Positions 49,936 through 61,872 are shown, numbered from the stretch's first letter. The stretch: 64,000 nucleotides of DNA from Tamarix chinensis (GCA_030549775.1 CM060175.1:99067470-99131469), one strand, 5' to 3'. The notes: generated by a model not told the origin, from the letters alone. A program made the numbers and translations.

Positions 49936-52900
49936 TGTAATACCCCATTTTTTGTAAATTCAGTTTTATTAAGTTTAATTATTTTATTAGCGTAATTTGA
50001 TGTAAACATTTAATTATTTTAATTTTGATTCGTTTTATGGATTTATCGACGATTTTGAGTTTATATTTTGAATTTAAATAATTATTGTCGTTGCGGATTA
50101 TTTTAGATAAATTCGTTCACAATTATGATTTTATTATATGATTTCGATTTTCGGTTAAAAATTTGTATTTCCGTTCGTGTAAAGTTTTAGATATTTCGTC
50201 GATTAATTCTCTCTTATGCATAAAATATATTTATTGCAATTCTTCCGATTTCTCTGTTTTTACACTTTTTGATCCCTTAAAAATTTGTGACTCAATCTAA
50301 AAATATTTTTGAGTTCATCCCTTCATTCTATTCATTCATGTTTCACCCTTTCCTTCTAAATCACCAAATTGCGGAAAAAAATTCATTTACGCGATTAGAC
50401 GATTTTAGTCGTTTTTTCTATTTTAAATCCGTTGGTCATCAGATAAGTTCCAAGACCAAGTATTTTCTTATATTTAATTTTATAAAAATATTCCGCATCA
50501 ATATGTGATAACTTGAACCCCTATTATTCATTTTATGAATTTGCGGAAAAATGCGTTTCCGCAAGTTACCCGTTTTTGCCGTTTTTGATCATTTTCCATC
50601 CGTCAAGGACCAAACCTACTCCGATACTTAATATTTTTATATATTTGAGTTTCTAAGATTATTCCAAACATTTTCATAAATTTTTATAATTTTTGGAATT
50701 CAAGTGATATTTTTCCCAATGAGTGCCCATTATTAGGCTTTCTTGCAATTTAATTAATCAAAATAAATTGTAACCAATCCTCTAACTAATATTCCAATCC
50801 TAACTAATCTCCTAACCAAACCAAATCAGATTTGTAACTTGGTTACATTTCTCCCAACCAAAAAGTACAACTAGTACCATAATCATGATTTTATGACATT
50901 TCTCTTACACACTCAACCATAGCCTATCATCTCTCTTACACCCCTAATCCTAGCACTCAAGTGAGGCCAAGGTCAAACCAAAAACTCAATCCACACTCCA
51001 CCATATCAGATCCTACTCTATCTTTGCCAAATCGTGCGTTCCTACCCCAAAACGCACATAAAATCATAGATTGTAGCAGAGTGCAAAGTTGATTTCTTTC
51101 CAACTTTGAGCAACTCGTTCTCTCTCTCTGGTTATCCGTTTCCTTTGGTTTTTGTTTCCTACGAAATTATGCATGGCATACTCTGAATCCATATAATTTA
51201 AATCCCTGAAGTCGAAATCCCTCATGCTTATTCATAGCCAAACTTCTGCTTCCCGACCAGCCTTACAAAATCAGCAAAGCTGATTTTTTTGGTGACTTCG
51301 AGCATCTTTTATGCATCGACCTTGACTCCTCTACCATATATTCTTGTTTGGCATTTTTCCTTGCATGTTATGCCTCATCTACAGACCCTTCTCACCAAGG
51401 AAATCGTTCCCCTACCCTCTCCTTTTTCCTCTCCTATCTGCCTTGTCGAGCAACATTGAAGTTTTTGCTGCAGTGGTTAAGTGGGTTGCGGCAAATATTT
51501 CGTGCCTTTCATGCCTTCTTTTCTCCTTGTTTTCCTCCCCTTTAACCCTCCAAAACCTTAATCCATCATTCCTTTGTGGTTATTGGTTGTTTTGTGGTGG
51601 TTTTGAAGCCTCTCTATTCAAGAGTAATATTTTATATTTCACTTCTTCCATTCCAAATCCTTTCTTTCCCATTTTTGTTATTTATTGAACTTGGTTTATC
51701 TAACTCATTTACCTTATATTCTTGAAGGTGACAAAGTGGTTTAGAGAAGGAATTGCTAGATTCCTTATTTTAGCTTTGCTAAGGAGCTTAGGAGTTTTGG
51801 TAACAAAACTAACCTTTAGAAATAGGATTTTGTGCTAGGTGTATTATATGTTCTCTTATGTGTGGATAGCTTTATTTTAATTATAAGCATGAAATAATAT
51901 CTTGAAAATATTGTATGACATGTGTATGCTTCTACCTTATGTGTTTAAGCATGAATATCTAATGAGAAGATGGTTTGTGTGATTCTTTTTATATGTTTAT
52001 ACCTGCTGGAAAAGTGATGAATATTTAGTGAAGAGTTGATGAATTTTCAGTAGAGTGGTGATGAATTTACAGCATATTCGTGATGAATATGCCTGGATCC
52101 GAGTAGTTTAGCTCTCTCCCTTGCTATTTTATGTGTGCTTTTGTTGTTTTAAAATTATCTAAGTATTTCCCTATATGTATAATAGTGTATAGAAGCTAGA
52201 TTATGAGTTTTGGATCATTTAGAGTTGAAATGAAATTTTTATAAGGCTTGCACATATTCAACCATGGGTAAATTGGGCAATACAGATTGTCTTTGAGAGT
52301 TTTAAGTGCACCATTATCTTCATTGGGTCTTTTACATAAAATTTGGTATATGATATGTTAGGATTTGATGTTGTTTAGGGTAAGTTATGAATTTTAGAAG
52401 CTTAAGGTAATTTTTGGTTAATAAAGACATTTTCGTCATTTTATGTAAATGTCTAGAAATTTGAGACCTAATTGAATATTATGCTAATACAAGAATTTAG
52501 AATTTATAATTCTAATACTTGGGTAACATTGATGAGTATACTTAGAGACCTCAATTAAAATTATTCATTAAGTAAGAAAAAGAAAAAGAGAAAGAGACAT
52601 TGTGGGTGTATTGAGGAATCTTAATATTTTATCCTATTTTCCTATTGATATTTCACCCTAAGAAAATAATTGGCTAAGTGTAATATATTTTAGCATAAAT
52701 TACACCTCTCTTTCTCAATTTGCTTAGCTAGCTTCGGATTTAGATAAGTCATTACTTACCTTTACTTACGACGGATTCTCGATGTATGTCTGCTTGAAGT
52801 GGAAGGTGATGAGTATGCTTATTGATTATTTAATCATGTCAAGCATATGTTGTATTCTTTTGTGGTAATTGTATGTATGTATGAGTTATAGATTTAATGC

Positions 52901-54341
52901 AACCGCATGTTCGTATGCCTCTTGAATATTGTATGTGTGTAAGTGTGTGAAGGGTTGAATATTGATTGAAGTTACATGATACCTTATGCTGTATTTTATG
53001 CCATGGACTCATTCGGCTTTAATGCTCCTAAAGTTATTCGGATTTAATGCCTCATGAATTGGATCGGCTTTAATGCCTTTGGAATCGATCGGCTTTAATG
53101 CCACTTAAATTGGTTCGGCTTTAATGCCACTAGAATTGATCGGCTTTAATGCCATTTGGATTGGTTCGGCTTTAACGCCGCTTGGATTGGTTCGGCTTTA
53201 ATGCCGCTTGGCTTTAATGCCATTTAATATTGATATAATAATGGATATTCATTATATTGATAGATGTGAGCTACATGTTGTTATGTGGGCCTAATTTATG
53301 ATTGGCTAAATCCTTGAATAAAATATTAATCACTTAAAGTGAAAGATCTTGAGTTGGGACTTGTATCACTCGGGGTAGCTATCCGAGTTAGGTTTGGTAT
53401 TCACTTGGTACCATTCCGGTGTTTTTCTATTCTGTGATCCCGGGTGCCTTACGAGGTCCGGAGAGGCCCTCTTCTACTCTATAGGTGTCTCGATATATTT
53501 CGGCCCTATAGGGGGTATGCATACTTAAGTGATTAGGTGTCCTATTTATTGGTGGACTGGTTACGTTTCTGGGCGGGCCAGCTAGGGCTAGTACCGTTCG
53601 AGTACTAGATTAGTTGTTACGATCTCTTCGAGTCTCCATCCTCAAGCTAATATAATAAATTGGTTGTGATCACGATGATAAAATATAATAACCAATGGAT
53701 CCCATCTACCCATATATCCATATTACATTATTTTATACTTGAAGGTTAAGTTTCGTGTTCTCAATTAACATATATATGTAAGCATGATATTATCTGGTTA
53801 TTATATGCTCTATTACTTTCTTCGCATGGACCTCGCACTCAATGCTATCTCTTTAGGATAGTTATGTTGCTCAGTACATGATGTGTACTGATACTACACA
53901 TTTGTAGATGTTGTGTCGCAGATATATGATGATGATTCTGCGGACTTTAAGGAGGTTCCTCATGCGGAGTGATGCGGGTTTATACCCTCGGGGTTAGGGC
54001 GTAGAGTCATTCTATCTAATGTCGCACATGTTATGTGCCCTAAATTTTGGATATCGCTTTTGGACTCTTCATCTCTTTTAACCCCCTTATCGCTTTTTAT
54101 ATATTGTATTATTTGGAGCATGTACTCCATACTATGTTATTATGTCTAAATTATTCAAGTCTTTTGCTATTTATATCTATTTCCGTAAGTTTTTATTTAT
54201 TTGATGTAAAGTTTTTGCCTTGCGCGTAGTACGAGAAAGGTATGGACTAGACTCGTGCTATGTGTGGCGGTAACACCCATTATGTTATGTTAATGCTTCC
54301 GCTTATAAAACAAAAAAAAAATGTAGTAAATTTTGGGGTGT

Positions 54342-54345
<4 letters not shown>
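49936..54345 (+). mobile_element. 4.4-kb solo LTR (Ty3-gypsy, Tekay-like?), TSD TATAT
   Basis: It begins TGTAATACCCCATTTTTTG and ends AAATTTTGGGGTGTTACA (imperfect terminal inverted repeat, TG...CA). It is flanked by TATAT at 49931-49935 and 54346-54350; the site is AT-repeat DNA, so the TSD is weaker evidence than the termini. No PBS, gag-pol or PPT is present. A C/T-rich leader-like zone (about 50900-51640) and a tandem CGGCTTTAATGCC array (53009-53225) lie inside. It sits in an apparent intron of the CACTA Ulp1-like gene. Confidence 0.85.
53009..53225 (+). repeat. Tandem array of CGGCTTTAATGCC-containing 25-27-bp units
   Basis: Eight to nine diverged units of the form CGGCTTTAATGCCACTTGGATTGGTT lie in the 3' third of the solo LTR. 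Variation is mostly C/T and single-base length changes. Confidence 0.85.

Positions 54346-54412
<67 letters not shown>
54344..54412. repeat. (TA)n microsatellite at the solo-LTR insertion site
   Basis: About 34 TA dinucleotides follow the LTR end directly. The left flank of the LTR also ends in a short TA run, so the LTR landed in a TA tract that later expanded on one side. Confidence 0.9.
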
Positions 54413-54416
<4 letters not shown>

Positions 54417-55020
54417 TTAATATATGACTACTACATCAATTAGGTCATTCGAGGCTTATTTCAGGCCACAAAAGAAGGGAATGGAACCACCATGTCTGTG
54501 GAAAAAAAATAAAGGTTTATAGTTTTTATATAATTTAAGAATCATTGTCATTTAATATTAAGTATTTAGTATGAGAAACTAATAATGTAATTTACATTTT
54601 GTTTTATGTAAGTTGTGGATACTATATCATGATATTCATGAAGGAAATAATTTGTAAACATCAAAAGGGACAAGGAGAAGTATGTCTTTACTTTTTTTAG
54701 TTAATATTAATTAAAATTAGTTATATACATTAGTGTAATATGTTACTTTCCATATTTTGTAAGTTTATCAACATTTTAACCTTCGTAAATATGATAATAA
54801 CAAAATTAATGAAGTTAGGAAAGAATGGTTAGATTTTATTGCAAGTTTTATGATGATTATTTATTGGATAATATGTATTTTTTGTATACAATATATAATG
54901 AAAGTATAAAATCTATTATTTTTATGTAAACCTTATGAATTCTAGCTGCTTGTTTTGGATGTGACAAATACTGATACTGGTGAAAGTATCTTGGAAACAT
55001 TTATAAGTTTTTTGTAGGAT
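54413..55020 (+). pseudogene. CACTA Ulp1-like peptidase, 3' exons
   Basis: After an acceptor-like ATTAG at 54438-54442 the gene continues SFEAYFRPQKKGMEPPCLWK. The catalytic Cys region is CGYYIMIFMKEIICK (Cys codon 54614-54616). The C-terminal KYDNNKINEVRKEWLDFIAS lies near 54790-54845. These match the Cys and C-terminal parts of plant CACTA-associated C48 peptidases. The His half lies 4.8 kb upstream across the solo LTR. Confidence 0.75.
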
Positions 55021-55403
55021 GGAAACTATCATACATGCTCTATAAAAAAAATAAGGAATACACAGTAATTATAGATAAAACTTGTCATGTATACCCGCAA
55101 CAACTACCTAGTATCTAAGAGGGGGATACACAATGGTTTTTGGTCACAACCGCCATGTATTCCCCCTCTCAGATACTAGGTAGTTGTTGTGGGTATACAT
55201 GATAGGTTTGATATATATGGTAGTGATTTTATCTAAACTTTCATATATATTATGGTACAATGATTTTCAAGTCAAATTTAAAACATTATATGGCAGGTTT
55301 TCACACCGTCGTGTATATTATATACAGCGATTGATTAGGCAGCAATTACAAACTGCCACATATACCCCTTTTCTAACCTTCGTCTATGCATTTTTCTATA
55401 GCC
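55021..55403. repeat. CACTA right subterminal repeats and 45-bp-arm hairpin
   Basis: A nearly perfect inverted repeat (55086-55130 with 55156-55201, arms CATGTATACCCGCAACAACT...) surrounds CAATGGTTTTTGGTCACAACCGCC. Further GTATA...CC units follow up to the terminal CGTCTATGCATTTTTCTATAG. This mirrors the left subterminal array. Confidence 0.8.
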
Positions 55404-56009
55404 TTCCATAGTTCATATTAAAAAGTGGAGAATTTTTATTAGTTCTTTTATATTTATCCAGTTCATTAATATCATAAATCCATATTTTTTTCAAACTAAG
55501 TGATTCTACATTCCAAATTGATAAGTACTTTGATAAGTATTTACTAATTTCACAATGAGAATCATAATCATTGTTGAATGAAGCAAGTGAAAATAGATTA
55601 TTAACATTTATTAATAAATTAAGGAACTTTTTTTTAAACATTCACAAATGCGTACCACACAATCATGCAGAAACAAGCTATACAATGTCCAAGGATGACT
55701 ACTTTAATTTTTTTCACCTGTCAATCCTGCTACAAGGAAATCAATTTGCCTTTAGAATTCATCTTGTAAAGGATGAGGTACGAGAGTTATAGAAGGATAT
55801 TATTAGAAAAATAGCATAGAATGCGCTAACCTTAAACCTCAATCAGTCAATCCACATTAAAGAAAAACTCAAAGGCACATAAAGTCGTTACTAGATCACC
55901 TCTAGGTGAATCTGCCATAAATTATAAGAAGCAGCATCACATATGTATCACAAGCATCCAAATCTCAGTAATACACCACTAAGAATTCCATGCCATCAAT
56001 GGAATAAGT
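55404..56009. other. AT-rich flank of the CACTA element
   Basis: No recognised gene or repeat. It should correspond to the ancestral neighbour of the sequence left of 38791, but I see no BAH-Agenet 5' exon here. Confidence 0.4.
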
Positions 56010-56456
56010 TGTTGGGGGAACTATAAGAAAATAAATTGGGTTTGGGATTGAGTATTTTGATGAAAAGTATTTTGCAATTGATTTACCGAAAAATAAGTTT
56101 TAAATCCATTTTTTAATTCAATATCTTATTTGGAGATCACTCCTCTATAACCACCCATATTCTCTATTTTTTAATAACTAAAAACTCCATCCACTATTAA
56201 ATAACTACCCACTATTTCCATACTCTCCATCTTCCCACTCCCTACTAGTGTTGTGAGTAGTATTTGTTCTAAAATTGACTATAAATAACCATAGTTGCTT
56301 TGACTTGGTACACTAAACTCCATCCTCACATTCAACACTCCTCTCCTTCCTACAAACTCCTAAGCAATTGAGTTCTGCAATTCTCCAATCCTCCAACCTT
56401 AAATGCACAAGCTTGAGTAAAGCTGTGTATATCCTAGATAGAAAACATATTTAACA
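56010..56456 (+). mobile_element. Ty1-copia 5' LTR with primer-site remnant
   Basis: It begins TGTTGGGGGAACTATAAG and ends ATATTTAACA. Internally a TATA box GACTATAAATAACC (about 56277) is followed by a C/T-rich leader, as in copia LTRs. Immediately downstream TATAATCAGAGC (56464-56475) resembles the tRNA-iMet primer site TGGTATCAGAGC. The element body is missing here. Copia RT on the same strand appears at 62617, and the gap is filled by a reversed gypsy LTR. Confidence 0.5.
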
Positions 56457-56859
56457 ATTGTACTATAATCAGAGCAAATTAGCTTTTAGATTAGTGATCA
56501 TTTCATGGTATAAAAAAATTTTGGACAATCCTTACACTCTTTTCCGTTACCCACTTGAATAGAACCTAAAAAGAACCTGCCAGGGACACTGTCCATTGAA
56601 TAGGTAGGGGTCCCACGAATGGAACCCTTCAGTACTATGGTACTAAGTAACCCTTTAAAAAACACTTAAAAGTAGGTCCGCAATGCAACACATGAAAAAA
56701 AAGCTATATACATATATAACAAGATGTGCATACGTAACATTCACATCCTTAATAAGTCCATCAAATGTTAATGAGTCATAATGCAAAATTGATACCTTCG
56801 GGCCTTAATCCATTAGTCAATCATTATTCAATCATCTCCCAGATTTTATATCCTTGTAA

Positions 56860-57260
56860 GTGCGGAAACTCCACTATTATAGCAGGTGGACCGGTCATGT
56901 AGGGTAAAATGCTCATGGACATTATTATTTGTCAGTGGACTGATCATGTAGGGCAAAACGCTCTTGACCACTATTATTCGCTAGTTGACCGGTCTGGCCC
57001 CGACTCACATGGCATTTCACTATAAGTGATTAGTATTTTTCCATAATTTTATTCACATCCATGACTGGTTTTATTGAGCTCGGGACCCCCACTATTATTG
57101 TCAGTGGATCAGAATATATATCAATATCATACAGAGCAACACACTCCTAGGTCACTATTATATCTGGTGGACCGGTACTTATAATCATTTGTCAAGGCAT
57201 CACGCTTCTGGGCCACTATTATAACTAGTGGATCGGTACTCAATATTATAATTCAACTAG
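56860..57260 (-). repeat. Array of ~60-bp units CCACTATTAT..GGTGGACCGGT
   Basis: Five to six diverged units repeat the phrase (C)CACTATTATNNCTAGTGGACCGGTAC with CAT..GGGCAAAACGCTC between them. It occupies a position in the reversed LTR similar to the CGGCTTTAATGCC array of the other solo LTR. Confidence 0.65.
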
Positions 57261-58104
57261 GCCTGGCTCATTAATCTTTCACTTTCGTGATTAGTATTTT
57301 TTCCTTTTTTTTTAATCAACACCATAATTCCATTTATTTGCCTCGGACGGGAGATCAAGAACTCGGGACACAAAGGTACACCGGTCGTACTGGTGCATAA
57401 AGTTACTCAGTACCCTACCGACAAGGACACCTAATCCATAACTATGCATACCCTCTAAATAGGTCCGTAGAGCTAGATAGAGTAAGATATAGGGCCTGGC
57501 TGTGGCACAAAAGCACACCAACAAATACCAAAATAATCGTGGGCTAAACCACGTCTTTAGGGTAGCGACCCCTAAAGAGACAGCATTCTTAATCTCGAGG
57601 TCTTTCACTTTAAGTATTAGTGTCTTAATTAAGGTGATCACGAAAAGTACAAAAATTAGATGCTTATTTACTTCCGATCATTCTGATATCATTAGGTATT
57701 TATTATTCATACGGTTATCCAAGATAACACAGAGGAATCATTAAGGCCATCATAATCTTATCCAATTCTGATTCAGGATTTGTTCTCGTGATACTTACTA
57801 ATCGTCAAATACTCTTACCTTACTATTCAATGTTAATTGAGTCTTATTACAAACCTCTAGTGTCCCATCAACCTGTTAGATATGAATTATTGATTTACCC
57901 TTTACTTATATAGTTATTAAGACATCCATTCCTTACTTGCCAATTTACCATATCACCCTTCATGTTGCATAATTACCAAATTTTCCTTGCTCAGTTTAGG
58001 TTAACAAGTTATCTCCTACACTTTTTAGATCACCAATCACCCTTCGCAATTGTTACACTTATCATATCTTCCATTTGGTTGATTAGATTACCAAATTACC
58101 CTTC

Positions 58105-59400
58105 TCTTTTGTTATGTTTACCAAATTTCCCTTCATTTGGTCAAATTACTAAATTGCCCTTCTTCATTATCGAGGTTACTAAATTACCCATCTCCATTTC
58201 CATAATTACTAAAATTACCCTTCTCCGTTATCATAATTACCATATTACCCTTCTCCATTATTATAATTACCATTTTACCCTTCTCCATTAGCATAATTAC
58301 CATTTTACCCTTCTCCATTATCATAATTACCATTTTTCCTTTTTCCATTATCATAATTACCATTTTACCCTTCTCCATTATTATAATTACCATTTTGCCC
58401 TTCTCTATTGTCATAATTGCCATTTTACCCTTCTTTATTATTATTAATACCAAATTACCCTTCTCCATAATTACAATTGCCATTTTACCCTTCTCCATTA
58501 TTATAAATACTAACTTACCCTTCTCCATTATTATAATTACCAATTTACCCTTCTCCATAATTAAAATTAGCATAATACCCTTTTGTTGGTTAATTTATCA
58601 AATTACCCTTCTCTATTATCATAATTATCCAATTGCCCTTCTATAATCATAATTTAATTATCAAATTATCCTTCACCATTATTATAATTGCCAAGTTACC
58701 TCCTATTCCCAAATTTACCATAATATCCTTTTATTTATAAAATTATCATTCTACCTCTTACTTCCAAAGTTACCATAATGTCCTTTTTTTATAAATTAAC
58801 CATTTTATTCCTTACTTCCAAAGTTACCATAATGTCCTTTTATATATAAATTATTCCTTACTTCTAAAATTACCATATTGTCCTTTTATTTATAAAATTA
58901 CCATTTTACCCTTTTACTTATAAAATTACCATAATACCCTTTTTACTTGCAATTTACCATTTTGCCCCTTATTTTTAAAATTACCATTTCACCCTTCTAC
59001 TTATAAAAGTATCATAATACCCTTTTACTTGCAAATTAATATTTTACCCTTTTAAATCCAAGATTACCATTTTGATCTTTTCTTCTAAAATTACCATTTT
59101 GCCCTTCTCTCCCAAAATTAACATTTTACCCCCTTTACTTCCAGAATTACCACTCTACCCTTTTCATGCAAAATTATTGTTTTACCCCTTTTCCTCCAAA
59201 ATTACCATTGTACCCCTTACTTTCAATATTACTATAATGCCCCTTTACTCATAGAATTACCATTTTGCTATTTACTTATAAAATTACTATATTACCCTTT
59301 GCCTCCAAAATTACCATAATATACCTTTTCCTTACAAATTATAATTTTATCCTTTTACTTATAGAATTATCATTTTACCCTTTTCTTCTAAAATTACCAT
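58105..59400. repeat. 30-bp minisatellite (TTACCATTTTACCCTTCTCCATTATCATAA)
   Basis: About 18 tight 30-bp units run from roughly 58130 to 58660 and then continue in a looser 28-32-bp form to about 59400. Because 30 is divisible by 3, the minus strand stays open (58184-58573) as a 10-residue repeat MEKGKMVIMI. This is a by-product of the repeat, not a gene. Confidence 0.9.
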
Positions 59401-61659
59401 CTTTCCCCTTTATTACACCACTTTTATTAAATTAACATCACTACATGGAATAGTAATATTAATACTCCATTCACAATATCCAACTCCACCAACTATTATA
59501 TTTTAATATTCTACTTATTAGCATCCACACATATTAGGCCACATTCTTACACAAGACATTTTACTAAAATGCCCCTAGCGCTCACAATAATAGTATTCAT
59601 ACATAAATGGTCACAATAACATAATATAACATGGATAAGTACTTAACACTTTCATTAATAGCCAAACTCTTTCCTTAATCAATATTTCCACACATAGTAC
59701 ATAAACTAGCGTAATTTCCTTTTTATTAATCAATACAAGCAAATATATATATTATATTAACAAATATATAACAAGCATAATAACATATTAAAAATCATAA
59801 TGTGCTAACATAAGTTTATCCATGTGTTTAAGTGGCGTTTAACGATTACCTTAATTCCCACAAATTGAACCTTACCGGTATTTCAGTTAAAGATTCAAGC
59901 TTTTACCTAAAAATGATATCAATACTTATTATATTAGAAATAAGAAAACCAAAGCATAAGACTTTATAAATTTTACTTAATGAAATAATTAACTTAAATA
60001 TTATTATACCTTAAAATATTAACAAAAATGGGCCAAGAAATGCAGCATGGGCTGCATGCAAAAATAAGGGTGAAAGGGTCAAAGGGGGGGAAGGAAAAAG
60101 GATGATGGGTTATTTTCATGTTGGGATCTTTAGGCTAGGAAAGGAGTTAGATGGGGGAGGATTTTGGAAAGAGGGAAGGGTGCAGGAGTGAAGAGGGAGT
60201 GTAAGTGGCGGTTGGGGATGGGTCGTTGGCAGCCAAAGGCGGCGGAGGTGGCGGCGGTGAGGTGGCGAAGTGGGCTACAGGAGTGGGTGGGGCTGAGAAG
60301 GAAGGAAATGAGAGAAGGAAAATGAAAGGAAATTGGGGCTGGTTTAGGCAAAAGAAGGTGTGGCGATGGTAGAGGAGGTTGCAGGGAGTGGCTTGGTGGT
60401 TTGGGTGGCGACAGAGGCAGCCGAACGATGGAAAACGGAGGGGTTGCACGAAGGCTGCCAAAAAGGGAGAAAAAGAAGAGAAAAATAATGGGGGAAGAAG
60501 GGATTGCAGGGGGATCGAGTGGGTATTGTGGTGGTTCAGGGTAGTAGTATGAGGTGGAAGCGGCGAAGGGGCGATGGTGCACAAAACAAGGATAGAAATG
60601 GAAGGAGAAGAAAATGACAGGAATGAAGTCGGGGAAGGTAAGGGGCTCGAACAATGAGGCAAGAAAGCGGCTGGTGAGGAGAAGAAAAAGAAGAGGAAGA
60701 ATAGGGGGTAGCTGGTCGGTTGGTGACAGCGTGTAGGGTGGCAGGGAGGGGAGACGAAGAGGGGGAAATAGGGTATGAGGAGTGGTTTGCAAGGCTGGCC
60801 AGGTCCAAGAATGGGAAGAAAATGGCGGGAGAGAGAGTTGTAGTGGTGGTAGCGAGGGGTTGTAGGCGTCTTGGTGATCGGGCATGGTGTTGAGGGCAGG
60901 TCGGGGTTGGACGGAGAGGTCATAAAGGAGAAGAAGAGGAAAGGAGAAGGGTACAGGCCGGGCGTGGGGAAAAGAAGAGTTAGGCCGGCCCGGTCCAAGG
61001 GGAGAAAGGAAGGAAAGAAAAGAGGGGGAGCTGGGCTGGGTTGCTAAGCCAGGGAAGGAGGAAAAGAAAAAGAGGGGTGGGTTGCCCGTGTGGGAGAAGA
61101 AGAGGAAGGAAGGGGAGTAGGATGAAGGCCCAAGCGCTCAGGGGGAGGGGCTGGCCTGGCACGGGCGGCCCGAAGGAAGAAAAGGAAAAAGAAAGAAAGT
61201 AGGAAAAAGGAGAAAAGGGAGAAAGAAAAGGAAAAAGGAAAAATAATCTAATTTAATTTATAAAATAATAAAATGTAATATTTTTTATAATAATTTAATT
61301 TAATATAATTTAATATATTGGTTTAAAAAGGATGATTTTAGTAAAATATTAGTTTGAAAAATTATTTAAATAAAAAGAGTATGAAAAATTATTTAAATAA
61401 AAAAGTATGATAAAATAACAAAATATTTATTTTTAGTTTATTAAATATTCCTATCCAAATTTATATACTCAAAAATCCATAAAATAATTAAATTAAATAA
61501 TTTTAAAAGCTAATTTATTTCAAATAAAAGCTATTTATTAAATTACAAGTTTTTAAAATTTCGTAGGATTACAAGGAGTGTTACATTTTTAGTATACACC
61601 TTTATTTTGTCCTCTATATATGAGGATTTAATTTGATTATCTTGGCTTCTTAGTTTGGT

Positions 61660-61872
61660 ATTTGCTTCCATGCACTGCTTAGTTTTGATTTGTTGGTTTG
61701 CTAGTTGCCTCTGCATACTACTTAGTGTTGGTTTATTGGTTTGATATTTGCCTTAATTCACTAATTGGTTTTGGTTTATTAGTTTAGTAGTTTCCTGTAT
61801 ACAATACTTTATTTTGGTATGTTGGTTTGATAATTACCTCCATGCACTATTTAAATTTTGGTATATTGGCCG
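61660..61872 (+). repeat. 43-bp minisatellite, five units
   Basis: Units start at 61660, 61703, 61746, 61789 and 61832 with the form ATTTGCCTCCATGCACTACTTAGTTTTGGTTTATTGGTTTGAT. Each is 43 bp with no length change despite many substitutions. A partial unit may precede it (TTAGTTTGGT at 61650). Confidence 0.9.

Larger units (their letters stand above)
38791..55403 (+). mobile_element. CACTA (En/Spm) transposon carrying three nested insertions
   Basis: The right end, read inwards on the minus strand, is CTATAGAAAAATGCATAGACG (from about 55401), close to CACTA termini (CACTACAAGAAAAATG...). A similar but degraded start, CAGTAGGAAAAAACACATAGG, is near 38793. Inside are subterminal GTATACACAACGGTTATAAG-type repeats on both flanks and a plus-strand gene set of transposase-associated domain, tnp2, DUF4218 and Ulp1-like peptidase. 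The insertions are Cassandra (38844-39549), a LINE (42405-47245) and a solo LTR (49936-54345). Net length without them is about 6.6 kb. A 3-bp TSD is not convincing and the left boundary is inferred. Confidence 0.8.
56510..61585 (-). mobile_element. Reversed ~5-kb gypsy-type LTR with internal minisatellites
   Basis: The right end AGGAGTGTTACA is, on the minus strand, TGTAACACTCC, an LTR start. On the minus strand the block CTATTTAGAGGGTATGCATAG..GGATTAGGTGTCCTTGTCGG (57409-57460) matches GGGGGTATGCATACTTAAGTGATTAGGTGTCC in the solo LTR at 53511-53545, so family and orientation are supported. The C/T-rich leader (61250-60060 on minus) also corresponds. The left boundary (about 56.51 kb) and TSD are not resolved. 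Long open frames on the minus strand at 60130-60998 are Pro/Ser-rich leader sequence, not protein. Confidence 0.6.

Noticed and set aside
55086..55201. MIRNA gene
   Set aside because: The hairpin is built from CACTA subterminal repeats. Near-perfect arms and the transposon setting make a conventional miRNA unlikely without small-RNA data.
58184..58573. 129-codon minus-strand ORF with repeated MEKGKMVIMI
   Set aside because: Translation of a 30-bp minisatellite whose unit is a multiple of three. No sign of a gene.
58105..58660. CRISPR-like array
   Set aside because: The repeats are head-to-tail with no unique spacers, in a plant nuclear context. It is a minisatellite.
60130..60998. Two overlapping minus-strand ORFs of 251 and 283 codons
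   Set aside because: Both are Pro/Ser/Leu-rich readings of a pyrimidine-rich LTR leader in two frames, without any domain. The open length follows from base composition.
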